Assembly (NCBI GenBank): GCA_028278335.1 | Contig: JANQEN010000146.1 | Coordinates: 62,001 to 126,000, forward strand | Direction of reading: 5' to 3' | Length of the DNA stretch: 64,000 bases | From: Chitinivibrionales bacterium | Lineage (GTDB): Bacteria; Fibrobacterota; Chitinivibrionia; Chitinivibrionales; JANQEN01 | Part shown: positions 8,820 through 17,995 of the stretch, piece by piece | Position numbering within the stretch: position 1 is the first letter of the stretch | Layout: each line of letters opens with the position of its first letter | Program-made: the position numbers and the translations under genes | Notes under the pieces: model-generated | What the model saw: the letters and a program-made list of their open reading frames with translations, nothing else | The model's database searches: none | What the model was told of the DNA's origin: nothing

Positions 8820-11800
8820 CTACTCTTCCTTATAAACACTTTTTGTTAGGTCAATGTCATACTTTTTTGAGAGCACTGACTCGGTATGACGAATCTCTCC
8901 ATCGTTTAAGAATCTGTCATAAATGACCACTTCAGCGACTCCCCCAAACCATGGATTTAAAAGTGATGCTGTATTGGCGCCTAATTGAGTATTCGATAAC
9001 GGTAAGATTTGAACAGTAGACAAACGAAGGGTATCACCCTGCCCATTTATCCTACAATAGAAATTATTATTACCCTGTGCATTATAGTAATAGGCGAAGA
9101 TATAGTAGAGACTCGGGGTAAAACTATAATTCTTTTGAAAAAACTGGAAGTTTATCTCATCATCTATATAGTTAAATACTCCAGGAGCAGTATTAACAAC
9201 ACCAAAATTAGTGGCATCACCATAACCTGTTGTTGCTATTAAGGAGTATAACTTATCATCACCGGGGCTGATTGTAAGCATGGCTACGATAAAAATGGTA
9301 AAACTACTATCAGCCCAATCGGAATAACCATCCATATAGACCCCAGCAGGAGTCGATCCAGTTGCTAAGGAAACCATCTCTCCTTCATAAGAATTATTCC
9401 CATGAAGAACTAAACGCGGCATTCTCCCATTTCCAGGGTTAAAACCCTGGAAATATCGATTCGGTGTCACACAATCATACCAACGATCGATTTCCTTAGT
9501 ATTGGAGTCATAGAGAACAGCAGTATCAGCTCTGCACCACAATGCTATGCGATTAGATGGTATGGTGTCAATTGGGTGTTTAATAAAAAATCGCATAGAA
9601 GGTGATTTTGATTTAGTGATAGTATCATTCACCGATACGACTAACTCTTCAATCCCCCTGTTGAGAATCGGCTTTATCTGTTCCTGAAAACGCATACTAT
9701 CAACAGTATACTCTTTTGTTTCTGTAGGCCGTGTGATTGAAGCGACATATTTTTCAAAAGGATTTGAGTTATCATCATGAATAGCAAAATCCAACACTGC
9801 AACTATAGAGTCACTAATATCAAGAGTGTCCTCTCGCAGTACCTGAGAAGGAGTTACAGAGACAGAGAGTGAACAGGTAGTATTATGTAAATTGTGCACC
9901 CGGAAAGTATGGTAGAGAGTATCACCAGTTTGAGAATTATCATGTACCGTGAGGACCAATGTTTTTTGACCCGGATCTGCTAACTGAGGCACCCAGAAAA
10001 CAATGCTATCTTGGGTACTATCCAACAGAGAGATTGCACCGGGAGTAATGAATGCATCATATCGTGCAGAAGCGCTTGGCGTGGTTGTAGCGCAGGTTAA
10101 TGTAAGTGTATCCTGCCCAACAATTAAGTTTCGTGGCAATGTGTCAATCAGACCCTTGGCGAATCGTACCGGAATAATAACTGAAAAGGTATAGGTGAAT
10201 TCTTTAGATTTTTGAAATCCATCGGAGAGATAAAATTTAACTGTATCGGTTTTAACCTCCTGAGGAGTCCAGGAAATTGTTTTTCCTGTTCTTTGCCACC
10301 ATGATCCAAGCTGGACAAAAGAGTGTGATACTCTATCGCCATCGGCATCCGGATCTGTATAGGGCAAAGTCTTTGAGTAGGCCTTACCCAAGGGAATAAA
10401 AAAGTTGGTTGTTGTATCAACTAGATTGGGAATTTGATTCTGACAAAGATAAATTGCAGTATCCTTTTTATTACCCCATTTGTCTGACACTAAAATAGGG
10501 ACAGAGAAGTTTGTATCATGTTGAAGAGAAACTGGTAATTGCCAGGTATTGGAATTTATACTATCAGCTGGTTGACTATTAACCAGTACTTTTTCTACTG
10601 CTGATTCCCGGTCAAAGGCCTTAACAGACAATGTTATTTCACGATTGGGCAAATACATGGGTCTACCGGTCACATCAACCGAGTCAGCCTGTATACGCCA
10701 AATAACTGGAGCTTTTTTATCTTCAATAGTAGAGTCATAAAAAATAGTCACTGATTTCTGTGCAAGTTTTACTAAATTAGTATCATAGGCAAAGACTGAA
10801 ACTTCAGTTGTGGCGTTTTTTAAATAAAGTCTAAAACTCCAATCTCCCTCGCCAGATAGAATGGTATCTCTTTCGTCAATGAGCGAATCTTCAAGACTTG
10901 CCCGAAGTATGAGGGGAATACCTTTTCTATTTAATACCCATCCATGAATATCATAATGTTGAACAGATACGGTATCGATTGTATCAACAACCGACGTAAA
11001 GGAGATATTAGTACTATTTGATGTGTCGCCACCCTTATTGTAGTAGATCCAATAGGTATGTTCAGCAACGTTGCCCGCCTCATCAGTGGCAGCTACAAAG
11101 GCTTTAAAGGGCGTAAGTTTTGAATATCTATAGATCTCGGGCATTATTTCGAAGTGATACTTCTTGTGACGATTTTTATTTGTAAAGGAACTGTCGTTAA
11201 TGGTTACCGAGTCAACAAAAATATCTCCTCTATCCAATGCTTGTATCTCAAAGATAAAAATAGAGTCACCAGTCGCAATGGAATCTTTACCTGGCTTGTT
11301 CAAACAGGTGATTACTGGTTTTGTATTATCTATAAAGGTATAGAAAAAAGTGTCTTCTGGTGACTGTGAGGTACCGCTTTTATCTGATACGTAAAGCGTA
11401 CCTTTATTATTATGTGCAGCATGTTTAATTATTGTATCAAACTTCGATCGAGGAGAAGAGATGAGATGACCATTGCCAAAGGACCAATGAAACATAATAT
11501 CCTTATCAGTGATATGCTCTGCGTGCGCATTGAGTGTTATGGTTGAGTCAAATACTCCCTGTAGCGAATCCTGATAAAGTTTACAAAAAAGATGGAGTCT
11601 AAATTCCTGGGTGATGTTTTCAAATCCTTTACGAAAGGTTGTAACACTAATTTGTTTGGTCCCCGTTGTATCAAAGGAGAAGTTAAAGAGATAGGTGTTT
11701 TTTAGGGAACCAGTATTAATGATAGTTGTATCATGTTTTGACCATAGGCGATTGTCGAAAACGCTTACAGTGAAAGAATCAATTTTTTCTTGAACTAAGG

Positions 11801-11972
11801 GTTTTATCTCAATATACTGGGTTGTAAAAATTGAGATTGAGTCGCCATTCCTAAAGCTTTTATCACTAACAAAGGCAACCATATTATTAGGGTCTTCATA
11901 GGGGTTATATTTTTGAATGCAGGTGAGTAGAAGCAATAATATAGAACCGGTAACAATTATGATAAAACGCAT
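8820..11972 (-). CDS. large LamG-containing surface lipoprotein
   Basis: A 1050-residue lipoprotein. The signal peptide ends in a lipobox-like LLLTC with Cys18 as the lipidation site, followed by IQKYNPYEDPNN. The middle is a chain of Ig/PKD-like beta domains with repeated DxxSxxF and VTxxDxxGN strands (about 40-840). The last 200 residues form a concanavalin A/LamG-like domain starting RIALWCRADTAVL and ending GGVAEVVIYDRFLNDGEI. It is a paralogue of the next gene upstream, sharing the YNPYEDPN opening and domain order, but it adds the LamG domain. It starts 4 bases after that gene stops. Its place at the end of a kinase operon suggests a cell-surface binding role; the ligand is unknown. Confidence 0.75.
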   Translation of the reverse strand: MRFIIIVTGSILLLLLTCIQKYNPYEDPNNMVAFVSDKSFRNGDSISIFTTQYIEIKPLVQEKIDSFTVSVFDNRLWSKHDTTIINTGSLKNTYLFNFSFDTTGTKQISVTTFRKGFENITQEFRLHLFCKLYQDSLQGVFDSTITLNAHAEHITDKDIMFHWSFGNGHLISSPRSKFDTIIKHAAHNNKGTLYVSDKSGTSQSPEDTFFYTFIDNTKPVITCLNKPGKDSIATGDSIFIFEIQALDRGDIFVDSVTINDSSFTNKNRHKKYHFEIMPEIYRYSKLTPFKAFVAATDEAGNVAEHTYWIYYNKGGDTSNSTNISFTSVVDTIDTVSVQHYDIHGWVLNRKGIPLILRASLEDSLIDERDTILSGEGDWSFRLYLKNATTEVSVFAYDTNLVKLAQKSVTIFYDSTIEDKKAPVIWRIQADSVDVTGRPMYLPNREITLSVKAFDRESAVEKVLVNSQPADSINSNTWQLPVSLQHDTNFSVPILVSDKWGNKKDTAIYLCQNQIPNLVDTTTNFFIPLGKAYSKTLPYTDPDADGDRVSHSFVQLGSWWQRTGKTISWTPQEVKTDTVKFYLSDGFQKSKEFTYTFSVIIPVRFAKGLIDTLPRNLIVGQDTLTLTCATTTPSASARYDAFITPGAISLLDSTQDSIVFWVPQLADPGQKTLVLTVHDNSQTGDTLYHTFRVHNLHNTTCSLSVSVTPSQVLREDTLDISDSIVAVLDFAIHDDNSNPFEKYVASITRPTETKEYTVDSMRFQEQIKPILNRGIEELVVSVNDTITKSKSPSMRFFIKHPIDTIPSNRIALWCRADTAVLYDSNTKEIDRWYDCVTPNRYFQGFNPGNGRMPRLVLHGNNSYEGEMVSLATGSTPAGVYMDGYSDWADSSFTIFIVAMLTISPGDDKLYSLIATTGYGDATNFGVVNTAPGVFNYIDDEINFQFFQKNYSFTPSLYYIFAYYYNAQGNNNFYCRINGQGDTLRLSTVQILPLSNTQLGANTASLLNPWFGGVAEVVIYDRFLNDGEIRHTESVLSKKYDIDLTKSVYKEE

Positions 11973-11976
11973 TTAC

Positions 11977-14496
11977 CTAGTCCCCACTGCCTTGATTTGA
12001 TGTTTGTTTAAGAGCATGGTGTCTTTTCCGCTCTATTGCGGGATGAAGTATGGTCAGCTGTTTTATTGCATTGGTACCAGTTTTATCTTTAATACTAATG
12101 CGTAATGATTCAACTGGTGCCAGTGGTGTTGGTTTTATGAACCATGCAATAGTCCTCTCTTTTGTGTGATAGTCAGAGGTTCCAGTTTTGCTCTCAATGA
12201 GAACATGGAAAATTTCAGATAAGGGATGATCCTTATCAATAATAGTAAATACAAGAGGAATCAGTGTATCCTGTGTGCTAGACAAATCAAGGGTGTCATT
12301 AATAATAACAGCAGAAGTACAGGAGACTGTTAATGAACAGGGATGTTCATTTTTGGGAATAACGGTCAATGAATGAAACAGGGTATCTGAATTCCACACT
12401 CTATCAATTACCGTAACAAAAAGCTGATGCGTACCAGTGTCCTTTTGAAAGGGTTCCCACTTTAGTACATTGTCCGATGTTCCATGTATCAAAAAGGTAT
12501 CTAATGTTGTAACTAAGGCGGTAAAAGAAAAGGGCCTTACACCCGTAGTATCTTGCACCGCCAAGGTGAGATTCAAGGGATTGCCTGCTCCAGTTTCTAT
12601 ATGCTCGGGAAAATCCTCTATACGAGTTTTAAACCTTACGCGAGGAATATTCGACTTTTCCTTGATTGTATAGGGATATTCATAAAAATACTCATTGGCT
12701 TTGCTTTCAAAACCAACATCCTTTAACCAAAATTTCAAGATGGCTGTGCCCGTATCAGCAATTGTGGGGCTCCAGGTGACAAGAAACTTAGCATTTAGTG
12801 GTTGTACAGTAAAATTGGGCAGGCTCTTTTCGATATGCAGAATTACTGAATCAGCACCATTCATTTCGTCAAGAATCTCAAGGGTATCCACATAGGTCGA
12901 ATCAGCAAAGATATCTTGAGGAAAATTAAGGCCCTTGGCTAAAGAGGGAAAGGTGTTCTGAATAAGGCTAAAGGAAGCATGTTTTTTATTATTTGCCTTG
13001 TCAACAGCCTCAATTAAGATGACTTTTCCCTCAGAATCATGGGGAACATATTCTTCACCTTTCCAAAGTAAATCATTAACCTCTGTTAATTTTTTATTAT
13101 TTATCAGAACCTTTTCCATTCCAGAGGTATTATCAAAGGCAGTGACTTTTAGAATCGCCCTGTTATTGGGAATATAGATCTTCTCACTAAGAGGATAGAG
13201 CGTATCATTTATGAGCACTTCCCAAATTACGGGCTTATCTTTATCAACCCCAGAGTTGTTATGATAGACCTGTACAGAGTCTTTGGCTATAAGTGTCGAG
13301 CCAAGAGAGTCAAATACTTTCACCGTAATGGTATTTAACTCATTGCTAACAAGACGCAAATCTTTCCAAATCCATGGCGCTGGGGATTGTGAGACCACGG
13401 TATCCTGATTCATATCCGTATTGTTTATGAAAACCTTAAGTCGTGCAGGTAATACCTTTGATTCAACCTTTCCAAAGATGGTAAAAAAGCTAATCGTCGT
13501 AAGTATAGAATCCTGCTCAATGCTTTCAAAGAGTATTGTTGCATCGTTACTGGGATTGACATTTTTATCAAAGAGTATATAAAAGGTTTTTGTGAGTGAG
13601 TCACTCTCATTTACTAGTGAGATATCTTTAAAAGCTGTTACTTTGGCAACAAAGGGTGTGTCTGTATAGGTATACATTTTATTAATGGTATATCGATATA
13701 TATTTCTAATAGTAGTATCAAAAGCATGTCCATTAATTGAGGCAGAGTCAACACTAAGACCACTTTGTTCTGCAATAAACACCTTAAATGTGAATATAGA
13801 ATCAGCGGTCCTAATGGTGTCACCGGTTGTCTGATAGCAACGAATTGTGGGTGATAGGGTATCTAAAAGGTTAATATTAAATAACCTTGCCGGTGATGTA
13901 TTGTAAAGTGTGTCGTACACAACTAATTTTCCATTAAAACCATTTTGAGCAGTTGTCAACACACAGCTTAACGTATTTGTAGGAGAATATTTTCTATCAT
14001 AGCCAAAATCCCATCTATAAAAGACATCTGGATCCTCTACCGGCTCAGTTCTAAGAATGAGCGTTTCACCAAAATAGCCCTGCACCGAGTCTGCAGTGAG
14101 AGGTGAGTAAGTATAAAAATTTACCGTTTGAATTTTTGGATCAATTCCTCTTCGGTAGGTTTTAAGAGTAATCTGTTGTGGCCCTTCATTAATATAGGAA
14201 ACACAAAATTGCATATTAGAGTAATTAATATCCTGCTTAGCTAATACCGTATCAGTAACAAAGCGGTTTGAATCACCAGTCTGAATGGAAAAGGAGTCTA
14301 TTAAGTCTTTAACAGTAAAGGTGACGATCAATGTTTCTGCACTAAATATTTTTAACGAGTCACCTTCTTCGAAGGATTGGTACCGAATGTGGTGCTGTGC
14401 CATGTTAGGGTCCTCATAGGGATTGTAATTATCAACACAACCACAGAGGATCAATACAATACCAATAAGATTAAGGAGGGTTACTTTCATAAACAC
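11977..14496 (-). CDS. surface lipoprotein with Ig-like repeats
   Basis: An 839-residue lipoprotein. Its signal peptide ends LILCGC, with Cys20 (or Cys18) as the lipidated residue, followed by VDNYNPYEDPN. Ig-like domains fill the rest; one segment per repeat resembles DNTSGMEKVLINN, matching AVEKVLVNS in the downstream paralogue. No LamG domain is present and the C-terminus is short and basic (RKRHHALKQ). The pair looks like a tandem duplication followed by loss or gain of the terminal domain. It sits 3 bases after the beta-helix gene, so it is operonic with the kinase. Function is unknown. Confidence 0.72.
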   Translation of the reverse strand: MFMKVTLLNLIGIVLILCGCVDNYNPYEDPNMAQHHIRYQSFEEGDSLKIFSAETLIVTFTVKDLIDSFSIQTGDSNRFVTDTVLAKQDINYSNMQFCVSYINEGPQQITLKTYRRGIDPKIQTVNFYTYSPLTADSVQGYFGETLILRTEPVEDPDVFYRWDFGYDRKYSPTNTLSCVLTTAQNGFNGKLVVYDTLYNTSPARLFNINLLDTLSPTIRCYQTTGDTIRTADSIFTFKVFIAEQSGLSVDSASINGHAFDTTIRNIYRYTINKMYTYTDTPFVAKVTAFKDISLVNESDSLTKTFYILFDKNVNPSNDATILFESIEQDSILTTISFFTIFGKVESKVLPARLKVFINNTDMNQDTVVSQSPAPWIWKDLRLVSNELNTITVKVFDSLGSTLIAKDSVQVYHNNSGVDKDKPVIWEVLINDTLYPLSEKIYIPNNRAILKVTAFDNTSGMEKVLINNKKLTEVNDLLWKGEEYVPHDSEGKVILIEAVDKANNKKHASFSLIQNTFPSLAKGLNFPQDIFADSTYVDTLEILDEMNGADSVILHIEKSLPNFTVQPLNAKFLVTWSPTIADTGTAILKFWLKDVGFESKANEYFYEYPYTIKEKSNIPRVRFKTRIEDFPEHIETGAGNPLNLTLAVQDTTGVRPFSFTALVTTLDTFLIHGTSDNVLKWEPFQKDTGTHQLFVTVIDRVWNSDTLFHSLTVIPKNEHPCSLTVSCTSAVIINDTLDLSSTQDTLIPLVFTIIDKDHPLSEIFHVLIESKTGTSDYHTKERTIAWFIKPTPLAPVESLRISIKDKTGTNAIKQLTILHPAIERKRHHALKQTSNQGSGD

Positions 14497-14499
14497 AAT

Positions 14500-15384
14500 T
14501 TAAAAAGTAAAGGACCAGGTAAAACCAAAAATACCAGCAATGGCAAGTGCAGCACCGGAAGAGGTTAGAATAATATCTTGATTCTTTTTCCGCCTTCGAA
14601 CAGGGTAAGTATTAGTCTCCCTCTGATATAAAGGGTTATAATCATCATCATTTCTCTTATTAATTTCTACCCATTCAGGCCAGGAAGTTTGCAGTTGAAG
14701 AGCAGAATAAACACCCAAACCAATTCCTCCCAAAGCCACAGCCAGACCACTGTAGCGCACCGTGTTCCTTTTTGGTGCAAGAGGATCTTTCAAAATATCG
14801 ATAGGAACACCATCCTTAGTAACATCCTTAACAGAAAGGTTATAGTTGTAGGGTTTATCAGAAATTGCATACTCTTTGGATTCTATTTTTAAATTCATTT
14901 TCCCATTATGTAAACAGGTTATCTGTTCCAATCGAATAAACTTTGATTCTGAGATAAGCCCATACACTGTATAGGTAATCCGACAGTGTGTCAAAATGGT
15001 ACCAAAACCACTTTCATGAATATACACGCCATTCCAGTCATAGGGATTGGGTAACAGTTTACTTGCAGGATTATACCGTTGATTGAATTCAGAGGTAAAA
15101 ACAATAGGATTTGCTTTCGTTCCCTTTGCCTGTAATCGACCTTCAACATGAAGGCCGGTAAAATTTTTAAAGACAAATACCACGCCGGGCTCAATGGTAA
15201 CGGTTTTGTTCGGTGGGACCTCGATATTGGCTAGAATATAGTAGGGAGTTGATTTTGCCTTTATAATTTTTGGTAAAGGACCGCTCAGTGTATCCATGCC
15301 AGTAGTGGTTGCTAACAATACTGTACAAAGTGTAAGGAGAGTTAATGGTAATGTTGAGAGTGTAAAGGGAAGAGTGAATTTCAT
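14500..15384 (-). CDS. beta-helix-like membrane protein
   Basis: A 294-residue protein with an N-terminal signal sequence (about 1-26). A right-handed beta-helix-like segment at about 55-160 carries the usual VTIEPGVVFVF, LHVEGRLQAKGTKANPIVFTS and WNGVYIHESG strands. Two C-terminal hydrophobic segments (SGLAVALGGIGLGVYSAL and ILTSSGAALAIAGIFGFTW) flank a charged loop with RRRKK. Parallel beta-helices of this sort often bind polysaccharide, but no catalytic residues are evident. It starts 2 bases after the kinase stop and overlaps it in function by position only. Confidence in the fold is moderate; the job is unknown. Confidence 0.65.
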   Translation of the reverse strand: MKFTLPFTLSTLPLTLLTLCTVLLATTTGMDTLSGPLPKIIKAKSTPYYILANIEVPPNKTVTIEPGVVFVFKNFTGLHVEGRLQAKGTKANPIVFTSEFNQRYNPASKLLPNPYDWNGVYIHESGFGTILTHCRITYTVYGLISESKFIRLEQITCLHNGKMNLKIESKEYAISDKPYNYNLSVKDVTKDGVPIDILKDPLAPKRNTVRYSGLAVALGGIGLGVYSALQLQTSWPEWVEINKRNDDDYNPLYQRETNTYPVRRRKKNQDIILTSSGAALAIAGIFGFTWSFTF

Positions 15385-15386
15385 TG

Positions 15387-17273
15387 TTATCCTTTGTTGT
15401 TTCTAAATTTTACACCGATCCTTTGCATTTCGTCAACAGCTTTTTTAAAATAGTAATTGTTGGGGTTCGCCTTTACTTCGGCTTTTAAATCATGCCAAAC
15501 ACCGAGGGTTGTTTTATAGTTTGATTCAGTGGGGTTTTCATCAAAGCGTTTTGTAGCGCAAAGGGCCTTGTAAAAGTATACATTCTGCTTTAGTTCTCTT
15601 CTGCTTAAAATAGTACATGGCGCCTTAAGGGCGGCATCAAGATGATCCTCAGCACGGGCAATTTTATTTTCATAAAATGCTACTCGTGCACGAGCTAGAT
15701 AATACTCTCCATCATCTAAAGTAAAGGTAGCAAGAAACAACTTCAACTGACTCATCTGCTTGAGGCCCACAAAGGCCCTAATCTTAAACAATCGTGGGCG
15801 AGATAAGAGGCTATCTTCACTTGAAAGCTGTGCAAAGACGTCTAAAATGATTTGATACTGTTTACCCTCATCAGCGCGGGACATACGGGAGATGAGTTGG
15901 TCACGGTCATAGGGAACAACAATTTCTGACTCTTTTTCCTCTGTCAATTGCTGTGGTTGTGAGTCTTGACTCACCACGTTGACTGAGCTTTTCTTCAATA
16001 TTTTTTTACTCGATGTTGCAACTCGTGAAGGAGCAACGCTCTTTCTTGTGTTGGTCTTCACCGAAGGCTTTGAACTACCAAGGGATTTTGATTGAACTGC
16101 TCGATCCTGCTCAATGGCATAGGACACCTCCGTAGGAGTCAACTCCTTTGCCTTGCTTCCCTGCAATAGTGAGTACGCATGGATTGCCAATCGAGTAGAA
16201 AGCCCCAGGGCGAGTAAAATCATTGCTGCCATGAGGGCATTACGCAAATAGTGTTTTCGTGGTGGAATGACGATTCGTTCATAGGAACGAGTGGTTACGG
16301 TCTTTTGAATGACCTCTTCCGGTTCCTGAGATGTCAATTTTTTATGAAGCAGTTCTAGTTTATGTCGTAAAATGCCCGCATCGGGATATCGTTTCCGGGG
16401 GTTGCTGTGCATACTTCTATTTATCAAGGAGACCAGTTGATGGGGGATTTTTATATCATACTCACTTAATGGCTTAAAATGATTTTTATTCTTTTCAACC
16501 ATAAGCTTGGATACGTTATGCTCAGGAAAGGCTTTATGACCACAAAGAGCTTCATATATTGTAGCGGCAAAAGAGTAGATGTCCGTGCGAATATCAATCG
16601 GCTCACTATTGAGCTGCTCCGGGGGTAAATAATGAATGGTGCCTACAAAGGTTCCTTCAATAGTATGCAATGATTCGTCAATTGGTCGAGCTATTCCAAA
16701 ATCCATTAGTTTTACTGTACCACTCTTACAAAGCATAATATTACTTGGTTTGAGATCCCGATGGATCATGCCACGATACTTTTTCCCCAGAAGAGTAAAA
16801 TCATGACTATGGGTATATTCTAAGGCACGGCAAATCATTATGCCCATGGCAGAGCAAACCGGTACTGGCAAGGCCCCTCGCTCCTCAATCAACTCCTTAA
16901 GTGAAACACCGTCGATTTTTTCCATCTCAAGATAATAGAGATTGTTCCACTTCCCCACCCCATAGATCTCGGTAATATTGGGATGATGTAATTTTGCACT
17001 GATACGAATCTCTGTATCAAAGCGATCTTTGTCAGTATCTGTTGCAGAGGGGTGGATCAGTTTAACTGCTCGATAGACTTCGAGGTTGGGATTCCAAATT
17101 TCATAGACATTGGCCATACCTCCCTTACCAAGTAAGGAGGTAATATATCCCGAGCCAAGGGGTATTTGCTCTTGATTTTCCGCACCCGTATTAAGGTCAG
17201 GAAAAACAAAGGGCATATCCTCTCGTGCTAATCTGCTAAACTCTTCCGGTAATTTGGGTCCTTGGTCATCCAT
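15387..17273 (-). CDS. transmembrane Ser/Thr protein kinase (PknB type)
   Basis: A 628-residue Hanks-type kinase. The Gly-rich loop LGKGGMANVYE is at 48-58, the ATP-binding Lys at 71 (AVKL), the helix C Glu at 88, the catalytic HRDLKPSN at 171-178 (Asp173) and DFGIARP at 191-197. One membrane helix lies at about 345-362. After a Ser/Thr/Lys-rich linker, residues 450-620 look alpha-helical and TPR-like and are presumably outside the cytoplasm. All catalytic residues are present, so the enzyme should be active. First gene of an operon with a beta-helix protein and two surface lipoproteins (gaps of 2-4 bases), which suggests it senses or controls an envelope process. Confidence 0.9.
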   Translation of the reverse strand: MDDQGPKLPEEFSRLAREDMPFVFPDLNTGAENQEQIPLGSGYITSLLGKGGMANVYEIWNPNLEVYRAVKLIHPSATDTDKDRFDTEIRISAKLHHPNITEIYGVGKWNNLYYLEMEKIDGVSLKELIEERGALPVPVCSAMGIMICRALEYTHSHDFTLLGKKYRGMIHRDLKPSNIMLCKSGTVKLMDFGIARPIDESLHTIEGTFVGTIHYLPPEQLNSEPIDIRTDIYSFAATIYEALCGHKAFPEHNVSKLMVEKNKNHFKPLSEYDIKIPHQLVSLINRSMHSNPRKRYPDAGILRHKLELLHKKLTSQEPEEVIQKTVTTRSYERIVIPPRKHYLRNALMAAMILLALGLSTRLAIHAYSLLQGSKAKELTPTEVSYAIEQDRAVQSKSLGSSKPSVKTNTRKSVAPSRVATSSKKILKKSSVNVVSQDSQPQQLTEEKESEIVVPYDRDQLISRMSRADEGKQYQIILDVFAQLSSEDSLLSRPRLFKIRAFVGLKQMSQLKLFLATFTLDDGEYYLARARVAFYENKIARAEDHLDAALKAPCTILSRRELKQNVYFYKALCATKRFDENPTESNYKTTLGVWHDLKAEVKANPNNYYFKKAVDEMQRIGVKFRNNKG

Positions 17274-17602
17274 TAGCGTGTTACAATTTTGGAGTAAGCC
17301 GAATGTAAATGATATGATCTATATAAGCAGATTCATACTGCGGAGGGGATCTACACACAAAGGATCATTTCCTCAATGATAAATCCCATTGCCAGAAAAA
17401 CGTATAAAAATATTAATTAAAATGTGTAATGTCTATTACTTTTATCATAAATATAATAAGATATTTAATAAGTATTATTAAATTTTTATACATAATATTG
17501 AATATTATGAGTTATTTGGGTATTAACAAAGCTTTACCATGAATAGTATAATCTAAACATTATCATTGATTGACTGTTTTCCAAAGAATAGGAAATCTGG
17601 CA
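17274..17602. other. divergent AT-rich promoter region
   Basis: This 329-base region separates the divergent kinase operon and the receiver-like gene. Its right half is extremely A+T rich with many TAT/ATA steps, as expected for promoters. No single -35/-10 pair stands out. No gene, hairpin or repeat was found. Confidence 0.4.
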
Positions 17603-17980
17603 ATGAAACCTAGGGTTTTGCTTTCTGGTGTGGAGCCCCATACGCGCAAACTAATTATTGATGTGCTATCACTTACACTATCAACCATCTCCGTTGAAAC
17701 TGCTCAATCCTTAGACGAGTTCTATACTCTTTTAAACAACGCATCCAATCAGTATACTTTGATTATTTTAAATTGTGAAACTGGTGGTAAGGACAAATAC
17801 AGTGCGGCAATTCTAAAAATTCGACAACAATTCAAAAAAATATTGGGAACAGTGGTCCTCCTATTCGAATCAACTCAAGATATTCCCGATGATACCATTC
17901 TTTTAGATATTCCTTATGTTGTAAAGCCCTTTTCATTGGATCGGTTTGAAGAGATAGTCAAAACCATTTGTTCTCCCTAA
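17603..17980 (+). CDS. receiver-like domain protein
   Basis: A 125-residue protein with the outline of a response-regulator receiver: PRVLLSGVEPHTRKLI at strand 1, a central TLIILNCE at strand 3, and VVKPF with the usual Lys-Pro near the C-terminus. The acidic pocket of strand 1 (normally DD) is replaced by SGVE, and the phospho-acceptor Asp at strand 3 is replaced by Asn/Cys (LNCE). It is therefore probably a phosphorylation-independent receiver. ATG 17603 is preferred over a TTG at 17570 because AGGA lies upstream at fair spacing. It lies 15 bases before a glycosyltransferase gene, likely in one transcript. Confidence 0.6.
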   Translation: MKPRVLLSGVEPHTRKLIIDVLSLTLSTISVETAQSLDEFYTLLNNASNQYTLIILNCETGGKDKYSAAILKIRQQFKKILGTVVLLFESTQDIPDDTILLDIPYVVKPFSLDRFEEIVKTICSP

Positions 17981-17995
17981 TCGTGTAATCAAATT

